52,063 nucleotides of DNA from Bacteroidota bacterium (lineage in GTDB: Bacteria; Bacteroidota; Bacteroidia; AKYH767-A; OLB10). Both the position numbers and the translations under genes were made by a program. Location: assembly GCA_025352785.1 (NCBI GenBank), contig JANXSD010000064.1:1-52063 (forward strand), in the 5' to 3' direction. Below are positions 19,831 to 27,356 of the stretch, piece after piece (the stretch's first letter is position 1; every line of letters starts with the position of its first letter). Below the pieces are notes generated by a model that saw only the letters and a program-made list of their open reading frames with translations, did no database searches and was not told the origin of the DNA.

Positions 19831-21457
19831 CTGAGTTCTGACATTTAGTGCGGTAGCAGTTTCCACTTTTTCACCAATTTAGCAAGTGGACTTTCCATAA
19901 TGTCATTAGTAGGCGATCTGAAAGTGAAAGTTTCTTTAGTTAATCTATCCTGTATATGTGTTTCAGTAATATTCCAGATAAGAAATCGAATATCGCGTAA
20001 GGATAATTTTGTTTCTAGTTCTAAATATTTTTCAATGATTAAAGCAACGAAGCAGATTAATACATGTGATCGTATTGCCATTTCCTTACGATGAAAGATG
20101 GGCCTAGTTTCCAAGTCGCTTTTACTCATACGAAAAGATTGTTCAACTCGCCAAAGATTATGATAATGTGATATGACTTTTTCATTGGATAAACTCTCCT
20201 TTGGGATATCAGTGCAGTATCCTTTTATTCCCAATAGAAGTTTTCGTTTTTCAATCAATGGTTTGTTTAATTCTACTTTTTCTTTGGAGATTCTTTTTAC
20301 AAACGTTACTGTTTTCCCAGTTGATTGCTCCGCAACCAATTCCTCAGCTTTTTTAATCATCTTATTTAAATCATGCAGTTCCTTTTTGTATCGCTTGTCA
20401 GAAAATTCACAAACTAAATCGCCATGCAAAGATGGAAAACGGGAACATGCACCATTTTTATTCTCTAAAACGGCATGAGCTTTTTTCACCAAATCTAGAT
20501 TGGCATTGACCAATCTAGCGCCAACAATATAGTAGATGTTTTTAGCCCTGAGCTCTGTCAATCTTTCTTCCGACAACATAGCGGCATCAGCTACTACGAT
20601 AGGTTTTACGTCTTTGTGTTCTTTCATAAAGTTCTCAAGAACTGGCAACATCGTCTTTCCTTCAAATGTATTACCAGGAAAAACTTCACAAACCAAAGGA
20701 AAACCAGATTGTGTTACCAATAATCCTACAACGATTTGAGGCTGTTGAGATTTATTATCTTTTGAAAAGCCCGGTATACGCAATTCATCTGATTTAAAGG
20801 TCTCAAAATAAAGGGTAGTCACATCATACAGCACAAAATAGAACGGCTCTTTAAATTTCTCTACCGCTATTTTGTAGGCATATTGCTCAATTAAAGATTT
20901 TTGTTTTATTAACTTGGGAATGTTGCGGTAAATACGTTGTGAGTATGAAATCCCAAAATAATGTGAAAGCAATTCTACTGTTCTTAGTTTGGATGCTGGT
21001 TCAATAAGACGCATGATAACTAAATCAAGCAGTAATGGATCTAGACTTAATAAACCGCATTCATTTATGCAACACATTAAAAATTGTCTGGCAAACTGAT
21101 GGGATATGCCAATACATTCACCCCGATCTACAAATAAGATTTTTTGCTGTGGTTCAATAAATAGTGATCCCTGTTTAGTTTGGTTCTTAATCCATTCTTT
21201 AGCCTTCTCAACTAGTACAGAAACTGCTAATGCATCTTTACTGCTACCAAGATGCTTCATGATTTTTGACTTGTGCCCCTGATATATTACTACCTGTATA
21301 GCAATGGAGCCAGAACCAGTACGTACTTTTCTAATAGAAAACATACCGAAAAATAGTGATTAGTGCGGTAAAAACAAAAAAAATAAACTATAAATTTCAA
21401 CAGTTCAATGACTTGCAAATTAAAAAATCCTTGTTTTTTTCAAATGTCAGAACTCAG
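19831..21457 (-). mobile_element. Complete IS1634-family insertion sequence
   Basis: A 1627-bp element bounded by perfect 16-bp terminal inverted repeats CTGAGTTCTGACATTT (19831-19846) and AAATGTCAGAACTCAG (21442-21457). A single intact transposase gene fills it, and its stop codon overlaps the left repeat. The flanking bases (GTCA on the left, GAAA on the right) do not form a target duplication. The sequence outside the right end is a T9SS sorting-domain fragment, while that outside the left end is unrelated. An adjacent deletion or recombination between copies probably followed insertion. Confidence 0.88.
19845..21344 (-). CDS. IS1634-family transposase
   Basis: A 499-residue transposase of the IS4 superfamily (DDE type). 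The N-terminus (MFSIRKVRTGSGSIAIQVVIYQG) is characteristic of the IS1634 group. Candidate catalytic acidic residues lie in LYDVTTLYFET (about 169) and in PIVVADAAMLSEERL (about 250); the terminal Glu is likely in the region YHNLWRVEQSFRMSKSDLETRPIFH (about 410-430), where the family has its YREK-like signature. Full length with no stops suggests recent or continuing activity. It cuts and joins at the 16-bp terminal repeats of its own element. About 97 bp separates the start from the right terminal repeat and should hold the promoter. Confidence 0.9.
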   Translation of the reverse strand: MFSIRKVRTGSGSIAIQVVIYQGHKSKIMKHLGSSKDALAVSVLVEKAKEWIKNQTKQGSLFIEPQQKILFVDRGECIGISHQFARQFLMCCINECGLLSLDPLLLDLVIMRLIEPASKLRTVELLSHYFGISYSQRIYRNIPKLIKQKSLIEQYAYKIAVEKFKEPFYFVLYDVTTLYFETFKSDELRIPGFSKDNKSQQPQIVVGLLVTQSGFPLVCEVFPGNTFEGKTMLPVLENFMKEHKDVKPIVVADAAMLSEERLTELRAKNIYYIVGARLVNANLDLVKKAHAVLENKNGACSRFPSLHGDLVCEFSDKRYKKELHDLNKMIKKAEELVAEQSTGKTVTFVKRISKEKVELNKPLIEKRKLLLGIKGYCTDIPKESLSNEKVISHYHNLWRVEQSFRMSKSDLETRPIFHRKEMAIRSHVLICFVALIIEKYLELETKLSLRDIRFLIWNITETHIQDRLTKETFTFRSPTNDIMESPLAKLVKKWKLLPH

Positions 21458-21590
21458 GAAAGATAAATACCAGCTGTAAGTTCAGATTGATCAAGTGTAA
21501 CCTGATTTCGGACGCAATTTTTCTTGAATAATAATTTTACCTAGCAGATCAAAAAGAGAAAGTTGTCCTTTCGCACCATTTAGTACCGTT
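21458..21590 (-). pseudogene. T9SS sorting-domain fragment cut by the IS
   Basis: Read on the minus strand, the sequence gives NGAKGQLSLFDLLGKIIIQE and, after a frameshift, VTLDQSELTAGIYLS, which then runs straight into the right inverted repeat of the IS. This is the middle and end of a T9SS type A sorting domain. The final strand expected after AGIYL is missing and is not found beyond the left end of the IS. The fragment is therefore dead both by frameshift and by truncation. The remaining bases to 21786 are AT-rich and show no gene. Confidence 0.6.
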
Positions 21591-21786
21591 CGACACAACC
21601 ACTATTCCTTATGATTTAATAACTATAACCAATCCCTTACTTCTTTTAAAAAGTCATTTTTACATCGTAAAAAAAAGAAGGGAAACGCACTTTTTTATCA
21701 AGATTACGAGGAGTAGAAAAAGAGCTTTATAAAAATATTGATTTCAAAAACAATAATTAAATACAAGCATATTTTTAATAACTCCC

Positions 21787-23274
21787 CTATTGTTTTACAA
21801 TTTTCGCAGCAAATAATTTATTCCCTGAAATAAATTGCACTAAATAAACGCCAACTGACAAATTCGACACGTCCATATCTACTTCTTTTTGATGAGATGA
21901 GGATTGCTTAATTATTTCATGCCCTAATAAATCGGAAAGGATTAGTTGTCCTGTTAACTCGTTGGTCAATATAGTAAAGCTATTACTAGTTGGGTTTGGA
22001 TAAACTTTTAATGGGGTGTTTAATATGAGTTCAAATACCCCTGTATTCACGCCACAACTTCCATCTAAGCAGCCATTGCTATCCAGCTTAACAATCCATG
22101 AATCCTGATTTAAGTGAATAGAATCCCATGCCGTACCACAAACAATAAAACCATGATCATACGTTTCCTGAAAATCGGTGAAATAACTATAGTCTCGTGA
22201 GCGCATATAAAAATGCTCCCAAAGTTTATTTCCGCTACTATCCATTTTTGCTATCCATGCAATAGGGTTGCCGGCCAATGTGCTGTCGTTCTTATTTCCA
22301 ACAATCACAATTCCCCCGTCTGATACCTCTTTTGGCAAGAAAAACTCTTTCCACTCAGGTGAATTATATATGTTCCTCCATTTAATATTTAAGCTACTAT
22401 CTAATCTGGCAACATAAAATGGATTAACCGCATCTGTATTATTAATCACAGTATCTAGAGCTGCACCTAATAAATAATCAGTTGCTCCATACTTATAAAG
22501 ATTTCCTGCACCACCACTATTCATGGCCCCCTGAGTAAATGCTTTTGTGGCAATTAAATTTCCAAACAAATCATATATAACTACAAATGGGTGATGCCAG
22601 AAATTTATATCTGCTTGCGATCCACTAATCAACAATTGGTGTTTTGAATTTTCAATAACATGATAGGCCTGTTCATCTACACTTGCTCCATACGTTCGTT
22701 CCCAAAGTAAATTACCACTCGAATCTGTTTTTACAATCCAAAAATCATTATTAATAGTAGGTGAGTATTTTGTATGGATACCAATAAATACAAAGCCACT
22801 GTCAGATGTTTGAATACAATCATAAAAAGTGTGGGTCGAGGTATCGCCAAAAAGTTTTACAAACTGGGTATCTCCAACTGCATTGTATTTTACTGCCATG
22901 CCCCTACCTTTATCAAAAGTTGAAGCAAAACCACCACCGAAAACCCAGCCCCCATCAACTGTTTGTTTCAACGAACCACTAAATCCAACATAACATTGAG
23001 CTCCAACAAATCCAAAAATCTTTTGAAAATTAACCGAACCATCTGTGTTCAGTTTATTACATTCCATCCAATAGGTGTTGGTTGAGTAATCATCCCCGGA
23101 AGTAATATATATATATCCACTGTCTTGTGTCTGATGAACACTATAGGGCAATTCAGTATAATAATTTATGTGATATAAGGTATCAAAATTTTGTTGTGCG
23201 GTACAAAAAAATGATAATAAGCAGGCACTGAGTATCAATGCCTGCCTAAGAATATTAATATTCAACTGTTTCAT
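21787..23274 (-). CDS. T9SS type A sorting domain protein with 'GGYI' beta-propeller-like repeats
   Basis: A complete 495-residue secreted protein. It has a Sec signal peptide (LILSACLLSFFCTAQ, residues about 12-26) and then five or six repeats of about 50-60 residues carrying motifs such as QTxDSGYIYI, TVDGGWVFGGG, TSDSGFVFIG and TYDHGFIVCGT, alternating with SGN-LLWERTYG-type strands. This pattern is typical of secreted Bacteroidota beta-propeller-like proteins. The last 80 residues are a T9SS type A sorting domain (KVYPNPTSNSFTI ... LSVGVYLVQF). No catalytic residues are evident. One base separates it from the upstream T9SS fragment (TAAAATG), so it may be transcribed with the IS66-derived ORF. 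The window's first gene opens with a similar repeat. Confidence 0.85.
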   Translation of the reverse strand: MKQLNINILRQALILSACLLSFFCTAQQNFDTLYHINYYTELPYSVHQTQDSGYIYITSGDDYSTNTYWMECNKLNTDGSVNFQKIFGFVGAQCYVGFSGSLKQTVDGGWVFGGGFASTFDKGRGMAVKYNAVGDTQFVKLFGDTSTHTFYDCIQTSDSGFVFIGIHTKYSPTINNDFWIVKTDSSGNLLWERTYGASVDEQAYHVIENSKHQLLISGSQADINFWHHPFVVIYDLFGNLIATKAFTQGAMNSGGAGNLYKYGATDYLLGAALDTVINNTDAVNPFYVARLDSSLNIKWRNIYNSPEWKEFFLPKEVSDGGIVIVGNKNDSTLAGNPIAWIAKMDSSGNKLWEHFYMRSRDYSYFTDFQETYDHGFIVCGTAWDSIHLNQDSWIVKLDSNGCLDGSCGVNTGVFELILNTPLKVYPNPTSNSFTILTNELTGQLILSDLLGHEIIKQSSSHQKEVDMDVSNLSVGVYLVQFISGNKLFAAKIVKQ

Positions 23275-23275
23275 T

Positions 23276-23653
23276 TTAGTGTACCACCACTAAGGGTACC
23301 GATTTTAAACGGATATTACCATCCATTAATTGCAAGTAATAAATACCCTGTTGTAAAACTGAAGTTGAAATAACCTGTATGTTTATTTCCTGACTTAAGT
23401 TCAGCATATTGATTTTTTTACCGGTTATATCTGTAATAACAAGGTTCGGATTTGTTGCGGGCGATGAGAATTCGTAGGTAATACCAACCTCTTCATTTGC
23501 CGGATTCGGGCTTGCTTTTAAAACAGCTTCGTTAGTAAAGGTAAAGTAATTTGTAATTACAAACTTTGGTTTTTTTGGTATTGTCTTTTGTCCGCTTTCA
23601 TCCCGATAAACAGGTATAACAGGAATACTTTCTGTATTATCTAAGATATTCAT
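23276..23653 (-). pseudogene. T9SS sorting-domain ORF without signal peptide
   Basis: A 125-residue ORF whose last 80 residues are a T9SS type A domain (KASPNPANEEVGITYEF ... LQQGIYYLQL). The N-terminal 40 residues are hydrophilic (IPVIPVYRDESGQKTIPKKP), with no signal peptide, so the product could not reach the periplasm and use the sorting domain. Its ATG overlaps the stop of the IS66 transposase fragment (TAATG). The likeliest reading is the 3' end of a larger secreted-protein gene whose 5' part was replaced by the IS66 element. Confidence 0.6.
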
Positions 23654-24183
23654 TACATTTTTTGCTTGTGTTGCGGACGGGCCAAACTAGCTAAAAAAGA
23701 AAGCGAGTTCAAAACATTCTGAGAGTTTTTAATAGTAGTATCAATTACTGAACGCAGAACTGCAAAGCGTTGCGCACCTGCATACACTTTAAACTGGTTG
23801 GATACTTTCATTTTCACTTTTGCATTTCTGATAGCTCGCTCTGAAGCATTATTGTCAGGAGGCACTTTTAGGTGATGCAAAAAAGTGAAGATGGATTGGC
23901 GATTTTTGTTAAGTCGTTTGATAAAAGCTTGTACTTTTTTGTTTTTTGTGTCAAGGTCGGTTTTTAAAAGCGAGTCGAGTTGAGTTTCTAAAAATTTCAC
24001 TCGTTCATCTTCATTCAAATAATCATTGGGTTGAAGTTGATTTTTAAGTTCAATGGCCTGAAGTAAGAGTTGTTTCATTTGCAAAGACCATTGGCAATTA
24101 AACGCATCTATAAAATTGTTGAGTTCGCGCTGCAGGTGAGCCGTATCAAAAGACAATATTGCAAAGTGGTATGTGAAAAGCAC
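23653..24183 (-). pseudogene. C-terminal fragment of an IS66-family transposase
   Basis: From about residue 14 the 176-residue frame matches the C-terminal third of IS66 transposases: AHLQRELNNFIDAFNCQW, then LKVPPDNNASERAIRNAKVK and QRFAVLRSVIDTTIKNSQN. Asn-Asn-x-x-Glu-Arg contains the last catalytic Glu of the DDE triad; the two earlier Asp residues and the zinc-finger N-terminus are missing. The first dozen residues (from a GTG at 24183) belong to unrelated DNA. The join lies near 24140. No IS66 accessory genes (tnpA/tnpB) are nearby, so this is an inactive relic. Confidence 0.8.
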
Positions 24184-24418
24184 TTACTTTCCTAATTGGA
24201 TATGGAAATTCAAAATTGGTGAATCAGTTCCACAAACAACCGTTGCAGGAGAATATTGGAATTTAGAAGACCGAAAGTTTACTACAGTAGAAAAATTAGA
24301 TGCTGAGGATTGGTTTAAGCCACTACCGGATGACAACAGAGCAGATAGGCAAATGTATGAGCAGTGTTTTTATTCTGACAGTTACGGCTATGCAGTTAGC
24401 TTATTGTGGTTTGATTAA
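24143..24418 (+). pseudogene. 5'-truncated ORF of unknown function abutting the IS66 relic
   Basis: The open frame reads VSKDNIAKWYVKSTYFPNWI and onward to SLLWFD before a TAA at 24416-24418. The only start-like codon is a GTG at 24173, and coding-like sequence extends upstream of it to the junction with the IS66 fragment. It appears to be the C-terminal 90 residues of a gene cut by the element. It is rich in Trp, Tyr and acidic residues. I cannot name a family. Between 24419 and the tRNA terminator there is no other gene. Confidence 0.4.
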
Positions 24419-24553
24419 TTATTTTGGAATTCTCCTATTGGTCGGACTTTCCTCTCCACCCTTTTTAAACTTTAGAAGCAATTCCTATATTTTACTACAG
24501 CCACTCAAAAAACCAAAAAAACCCCTTTTGTATGCAAATACTATGCAAATGAA

Positions 24554-24579
24554 AAAGGGATTCTTCTCAGAATCCCTTT
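24554..24579 (-). terminator. Intrinsic terminator after tRNA-Asn
   Basis: 10-bp stem AAAGGGATTC / GAATCCCTTT with a 6-nt loop. On the minus strand it is followed by a T-rich tail (CTTTTTC). It lies 18 bases beyond the 3' end of the tRNA. Confidence 0.75.
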
Positions 24580-24597
24580 AACTAATTGATTACTACG

Positions 24598-24671
24598 CTC
24601 CCTCTCCTGGACTCGAACCAGGGACCCCATGATTAACAGTCATGTGCTCTAACCAGCTGAGCTAAGAAGGA
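24598..24671 (-). tRNA. tRNA-Asn (GUU)
   Basis: A 74-nt cloverleaf on the minus strand. The acceptor stem is TCCTTCT / AGAGGGA with one G-U pair, the D arm is GCTC..GAGC, the anticodon stem is CATGA/TCATG with loop CTGTTAA (anticodon GTT), and the T arm is CCTGG-TTCGAGT-CCAGG. The discriminator base is G and CCA is not encoded. No IS or integrase is joined to its 3' end, so there is no sign that it serves as an integration site here. Confidence 0.95.
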
Positions 24672-24857
24672 ATAACCTTCTCTTTGCTTTTTACAAGGAG
24701 AAGATTGTCCAACGAACTCAAGCCGCCATGATTATGCTTTCGCTTAAATCACGACTAAAACACGTGTAGGGATCAAAAAGAGAAGAACATTTTGCTTATT
24801 ACTCTTCCGATTCACAAAATCCCTGCTTTTCAACAAGCTTTTTATTGTATCGGGCTG

Positions 24858-24865
24858 CAAAAGTA
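24858..24865 (-). promoter_or_regulatory. -7 box TACTTTTG, likely promoter for tRNA-Asn
   Basis: On the minus strand TACTTTTG followed by CAGCC fits the Bacteroidota TAnnTTTG consensus. The predicted start lies about 180 nt upstream of the tRNA, implying a long 5' leader removed by processing. No gene other than the tRNA lies downstream on this strand before the terminator. Confidence 0.5.
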
Positions 24866-24888
24866 AGATAACAGAACGGATTTACAAA

Positions 24889-24896
24889 TACCTTTG
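24889..24896 (+). promoter_or_regulatory. -7 box TACCTTTG for the PfkB kinase gene
   Basis: Exact TAnnTTTG match 25 bases upstream of the ATG at 24922, giving a leader of about 20 nt. It is back to back with the minus-strand box at 24858-24865, only 23 bases apart. I saw no clear -33 TTG element. Confidence 0.55.
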
Positions 24897-24921
24897 CAAG
24901 GAAAAATTAGAAAATCACCTC

Positions 24922-25845
24922 ATGAGTCTTCTTGTAATTGGTACGGTCGCCTTTGATGCCATCGAAACCCCCTTCGGTAAAACGGATAAAATAATTGGCG
25001 GAGCAGCTACTTATGCCTCAATATCAGCCTCTTATTTCAAAAAAGATATTAATCTTGTATCAGTCGTTGGGGAAGATTTCCCATCTGAAATGATCAAAAC
25101 GTTTGAAGAAAAAGGTATCCATACAGATGGACTTCAAATAAAAAAAGGGGAAAAAACATTCTTTTGGTCGGGGAAATACCATGAAGACATGAATTCACGC
25201 GACACAATCGATACCCAACTGAACGTTTTAAGTACTTTCGATCCGATTATTCCAGAAGCATTTCAAGATTGTGAGTTCCTTATGCTTGGCAACCTAATGC
25301 CTAGTATTCAGATGATGGTCATTAATCGAATGAAAACTCGTCCAAAACTTATTGTGATGGATACTATGAATTTTTGGATGGAAATTGCAATGGATGACCT
25401 TCTAAAAACAATTAGCATGGTAGACGTACTTACCATAAATGATGCAGAAGCGCGCCAACTTACTGGAGATTATTCCCTTGTTAAAGCGGCGAGAAAAATC
25501 CTTAAAATGGGGCCAAAATATTTGATCATTAAAAAAGGAGAACATGGCGCACTTTTATTCCATGAAGATCAAGTTTTCTTTGCTCCAGCTTTACCATTAG
25601 AAGATGTTTTTGATCCAACAGGTGCAGGAGATACTTTCGCTGGTGGATTTATTGGTTACCTAAGTAGTGTTCGTGATATCTCTTTCGAAAGCATGAAACG
25701 TGGTGTTATCTATGGGTCCGCAATGGCATCTTTTTGTGTAGAGAAATTTGGTTTAGAAAGAGTAATGAACTTAACGGATAAAGAAGTTGAAGAACGTGTG
25801 CTAGAATTTGTTGACCTCGTACAATTTGATATTACATTAGAATAA
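24922..25845 (+). CDS. PfkB-family sugar/nucleoside kinase
   Basis: A 307-residue cytoplasmic kinase of the ribokinase (PfkB) fold. Near the N-terminus are the substrate-side GGAATYAS motif (about 26-33) and VSVVGEDFP (about 47-55). The second PfkB signature DPTGAGDTFAGG is at about 231-242, with catalytic base Asp237 in GAGD. It transfers phosphate from ATP to a hydroxymethyl group of a sugar or nucleoside; the substrate cannot be told from sequence. Related Bacteroidota proteins are often annotated as sugar kinase or adenosine kinase-like. It has its own promoter and is followed within 20 bases by a strong terminator, so it is probably monocistronic. Confidence 0.9.
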   Translation: MSLLVIGTVAFDAIETPFGKTDKIIGGAATYASISASYFKKDINLVSVVGEDFPSEMIKTFEEKGIHTDGLQIKKGEKTFFWSGKYHEDMNSRDTIDTQLNVLSTFDPIIPEAFQDCEFLMLGNLMPSIQMMVINRMKTRPKLIVMDTMNFWMEIAMDDLLKTISMVDVLTINDAEARQLTGDYSLVKAARKILKMGPKYLIIKKGEHGALLFHEDQVFFAPALPLEDVFDPTGAGDTFAGGFIGYLSSVRDISFESMKRGVIYGSAMASFCVEKFGLERVMNLTDKEVEERVLEFVDLVQFDITLE

Positions 25846-25864
25846 TATTTAATTTTTGTTACAC

Positions 25865-25896
25865 ACAAAAGGCGATCTGTTAGGATCGCCTTTTGT
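25865..25896 (+). terminator. Intrinsic terminator after PfkB kinase
   Basis: 13-bp perfect stem ACAAAAGGCGATC / GATCGCCTTTTGT with a 6-nt loop (25878-25883), followed by TATTTATTT. It starts about 20 bases after the kinase stop and can also serve the convergent superoxide dismutase gene. Confidence 0.85.
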
Positions 25897-25972
25897 ATTT
25901 ATTTATACAATTTTACAAATTAATACCTTGAAGTCTGAAACGAGTTAACGAGTTTCTGAATTACATAATACT

Positions 25973-26686
25973 TCATAATCTTTTACTTACTTCATCCCAG
26001 TTTATTACATTCCAAAATGCTGCAATATAATCGGCACGCTTGTTTTGATATTTTAAATAATAAGCATGTTCCCAAACATCTAAACAAAGTATGGGTGTAC
26101 CTTTAATTTCTGCAATATCCATTAAAGGATTATCTTGATTTGGTGTTGATGAAATTTGTAATTTCCCGTCTTTATCTTTTATCAACCAAGCCCATCCTGA
26201 ACCAAATCGTGTTTTCCCCGCCTCTGAAATTTTTGTTTTAAAAGATTCCAAACTACCGAATGTTCCGTTGATTGCATCTGCAACTTTTCCTGTTGGTACA
26301 CCTCCTCCATTTGGTTTCATCATCTGCCAAAACATGGTATGATTATAATGACCACCACCGTTGTTACGAACAGCTGTAGGCAACGTTGAAACTATCGCTA
26401 ATATTTTTTCGAGTAATGACTCTGTAATTTTATTTTCAGTTACTGCTTTATTTAAATTATCAACGTAAGCTTTATGATGGCGATCATGATGTATCTCCAT
26501 TGTCATTGCATCGATATGAGGCTCTAAAGCATTAAAGGCATAAGGCAATGGAGCTAATGAAAATAGTTGCCCTTCATTCAATAATTCTTTCGCTAAAACA
26601 AATTTAGTTCCGCTTAATACAATTGCTCCCGCAGTTGCAAGACTTGCCGTTCGAAGAAATGATCTTCTGTTGTGTTCGTTGTTCAT
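25973..26686 (-). CDS. Fe/Mn superoxide dismutase with twin-arginine-like signal
   Basis: A 237-residue iron/manganese superoxide dismutase converting superoxide to hydrogen peroxide and oxygen. Metal ligands by alignment with known family members are His66 (MEIHHDRHH), His116 ([10 protein letters not shown]), Asp203 and His207 (DVWEHAYY). Gln184 in TPNQDNP is at the position of the outer-sphere Gln of manganese enzymes, so Mn or cambialistic use is more likely than Fe only. The first 35 residues precede the usual start of the domain and contain [20 protein letters not shown], a twin-arginine-type signal. Export of a folded, metal-loaded enzyme to the periplasm is inferred. It lies 40 bp downstream of the biotin carrier gene on the same strand, possibly co-transcribed. 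Confidence 0.93.
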   Translation of the reverse strand: MNNEHNRRSFLRTASLATAGAIVLSGTKFVLAKELLNEGQLFSLAPLPYAFNALEPHIDAMTMEIHHDRHHKAYVDNLNKAVTENKITESLLEKILAIVSTLPTAVRNNGGGHYNHTMFWQMMKPNGGGVPTGKVADAINGTFGSLESFKTKISEAGKTRFGSGWAWLIKDKDGKLQISSTPNQDNPLMDIAEIKGTPILCLDVWEHAYYLKYQNKRADYIAAFWNVINWDEVSKRL

Positions 26687-26726
26687 TGTTTTAGTTTATT
26701 ATCTTAAAAAGTTAGATCAGCATTTA

Positions 26727-27227
26727 TTAACTCAAGTGAATCAGCAATTCATTCTTATCTACTGCTTGTCCTTTATTCACCACTATTTTATTAATTGTTA
26801 CATCAACAATAGCCTTCAATGTATTTTCCATTTTCATTGCTTCTAAAATTAACAACGTCTCCCCTTTCTTAACTACTTGACCGACCTTTACAGGAATGTC
26901 AACAACAAGTCCTGGCATTGGTGCTTTAAGATCTGCTATTTTTTGTGATATAGTAGTATCTAATCCCAGTTCATGTAATAAATCATCGTATCGATCACGC
27001 AACTGAACATCGAATGACTTACCGTTAATTCTTATAAGATGTGTTTTTGTAATTTTATTAGATTCTAAAACTTCAATATTATATGATTTATCATTGAGTA
27101 AAACATGGTAAGTACCGGGCTTCAACTTTTTTAAATCAAATGCCATCTCTTCTCCATTAACAAAATGAGTGTTGCTTTTATTCTCTAAGTGAATGCTACT
27201 ACCATTATTAACTGTTGCCTTTATCAT
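26727..27227 (-). CDS. Biotin carboxyl carrier protein of an acyl-CoA carboxylase
   Basis: A 166-residue protein with a C-terminal biotinyl domain (about 100-166): PMPGLVVDIPVKVGQVVKKG, then EAMKMEN, whose Lys (about 132) is the biotinylation site. The first 95 residues form a small beta-rich domain seen in Bacteroidota carriers of the propionyl-CoA/methylmalonyl-CoA carboxylase type. The carrier moves carboxybiotin between a biotin carboxylase and a carboxyltransferase, neither of which is in the window. The frame could start at a GTG at 27230, but ATG at 27227 is preferred because it sits 4 bases after a TACTTTTG promoter box. A B12-binding mutase subunit is encoded 4 kb away, fitting methylmalonyl-CoA metabolism (inference). 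Confidence 0.87.
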   Translation of the reverse strand: MIKATVNNGSSIHLENKSNTHFVNGEEMAFDLKKLKPGTYHVLLNDKSYNIEVLESNKITKTHLIRINGKSFDVQLRDRYDDLLHELGLDTTISQKIADLKAPMPGLVVDIPVKVGQVVKKGETLLILEAMKMENTLKAIVDVTINKIVVNKGQAVDKNELLIHLS

Positions 27228-27231
27228 CACA

Positions 27232-27239
27232 CAAAAGTA
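27232..27239 (-). promoter_or_regulatory. -7 box TACTTTTG of the biotin carrier gene
   Basis: Exact TAnnTTTG match on the minus strand ending 4 bases before the ATG at 27227. With normal spacing the transcript would begin at or next to the start codon, giving a leaderless mRNA. Confidence 0.55.
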
Positions 27240-27341
27240 ACGGAAAATCTTTATTTTTAGATGAATATTGTGCCGTTTAAATCCAACATTGCTACGTTGA
27301 AAAGTATATCAAAATTTCTTCCCATGAAACAGCTCAACTTA

Positions 27342-27349
27342 TACCTTTG
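27342..27349 (+). promoter_or_regulatory. -7 box TACCTTTG of the large histidine kinase gene
   Basis: Exact TAnnTTTG match ending 7 bases before the ATG at 27357, so the transcript would have almost no leader. It is divergent from the box at 27232-27239, about 100 bp away. No clear -33 element was seen. Confidence 0.5.
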
Positions 27350-27356
27350 AAATGAT

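Noticed and set aside
23653-24183. IS66 ORF as a functional transposase
   Set aside because: Only the C-terminal third is present, without the first two catalytic Asp residues or the accessory genes, and its first residues come from unrelated DNA.
24300-24581. 93-codon plus-strand ORF overlapping the tail fragment and the tRNA terminator
   Set aside because: It overlaps a better-supported frame and runs through the terminator hairpin; its sequence shows no family features.
24598-24671. tRNA-Asn as an integration site for a mobile island
   Set aside because: No integrase and no repeat of the tRNA 3' end was seen nearby. The IS patchwork stops before the tRNA terminator.
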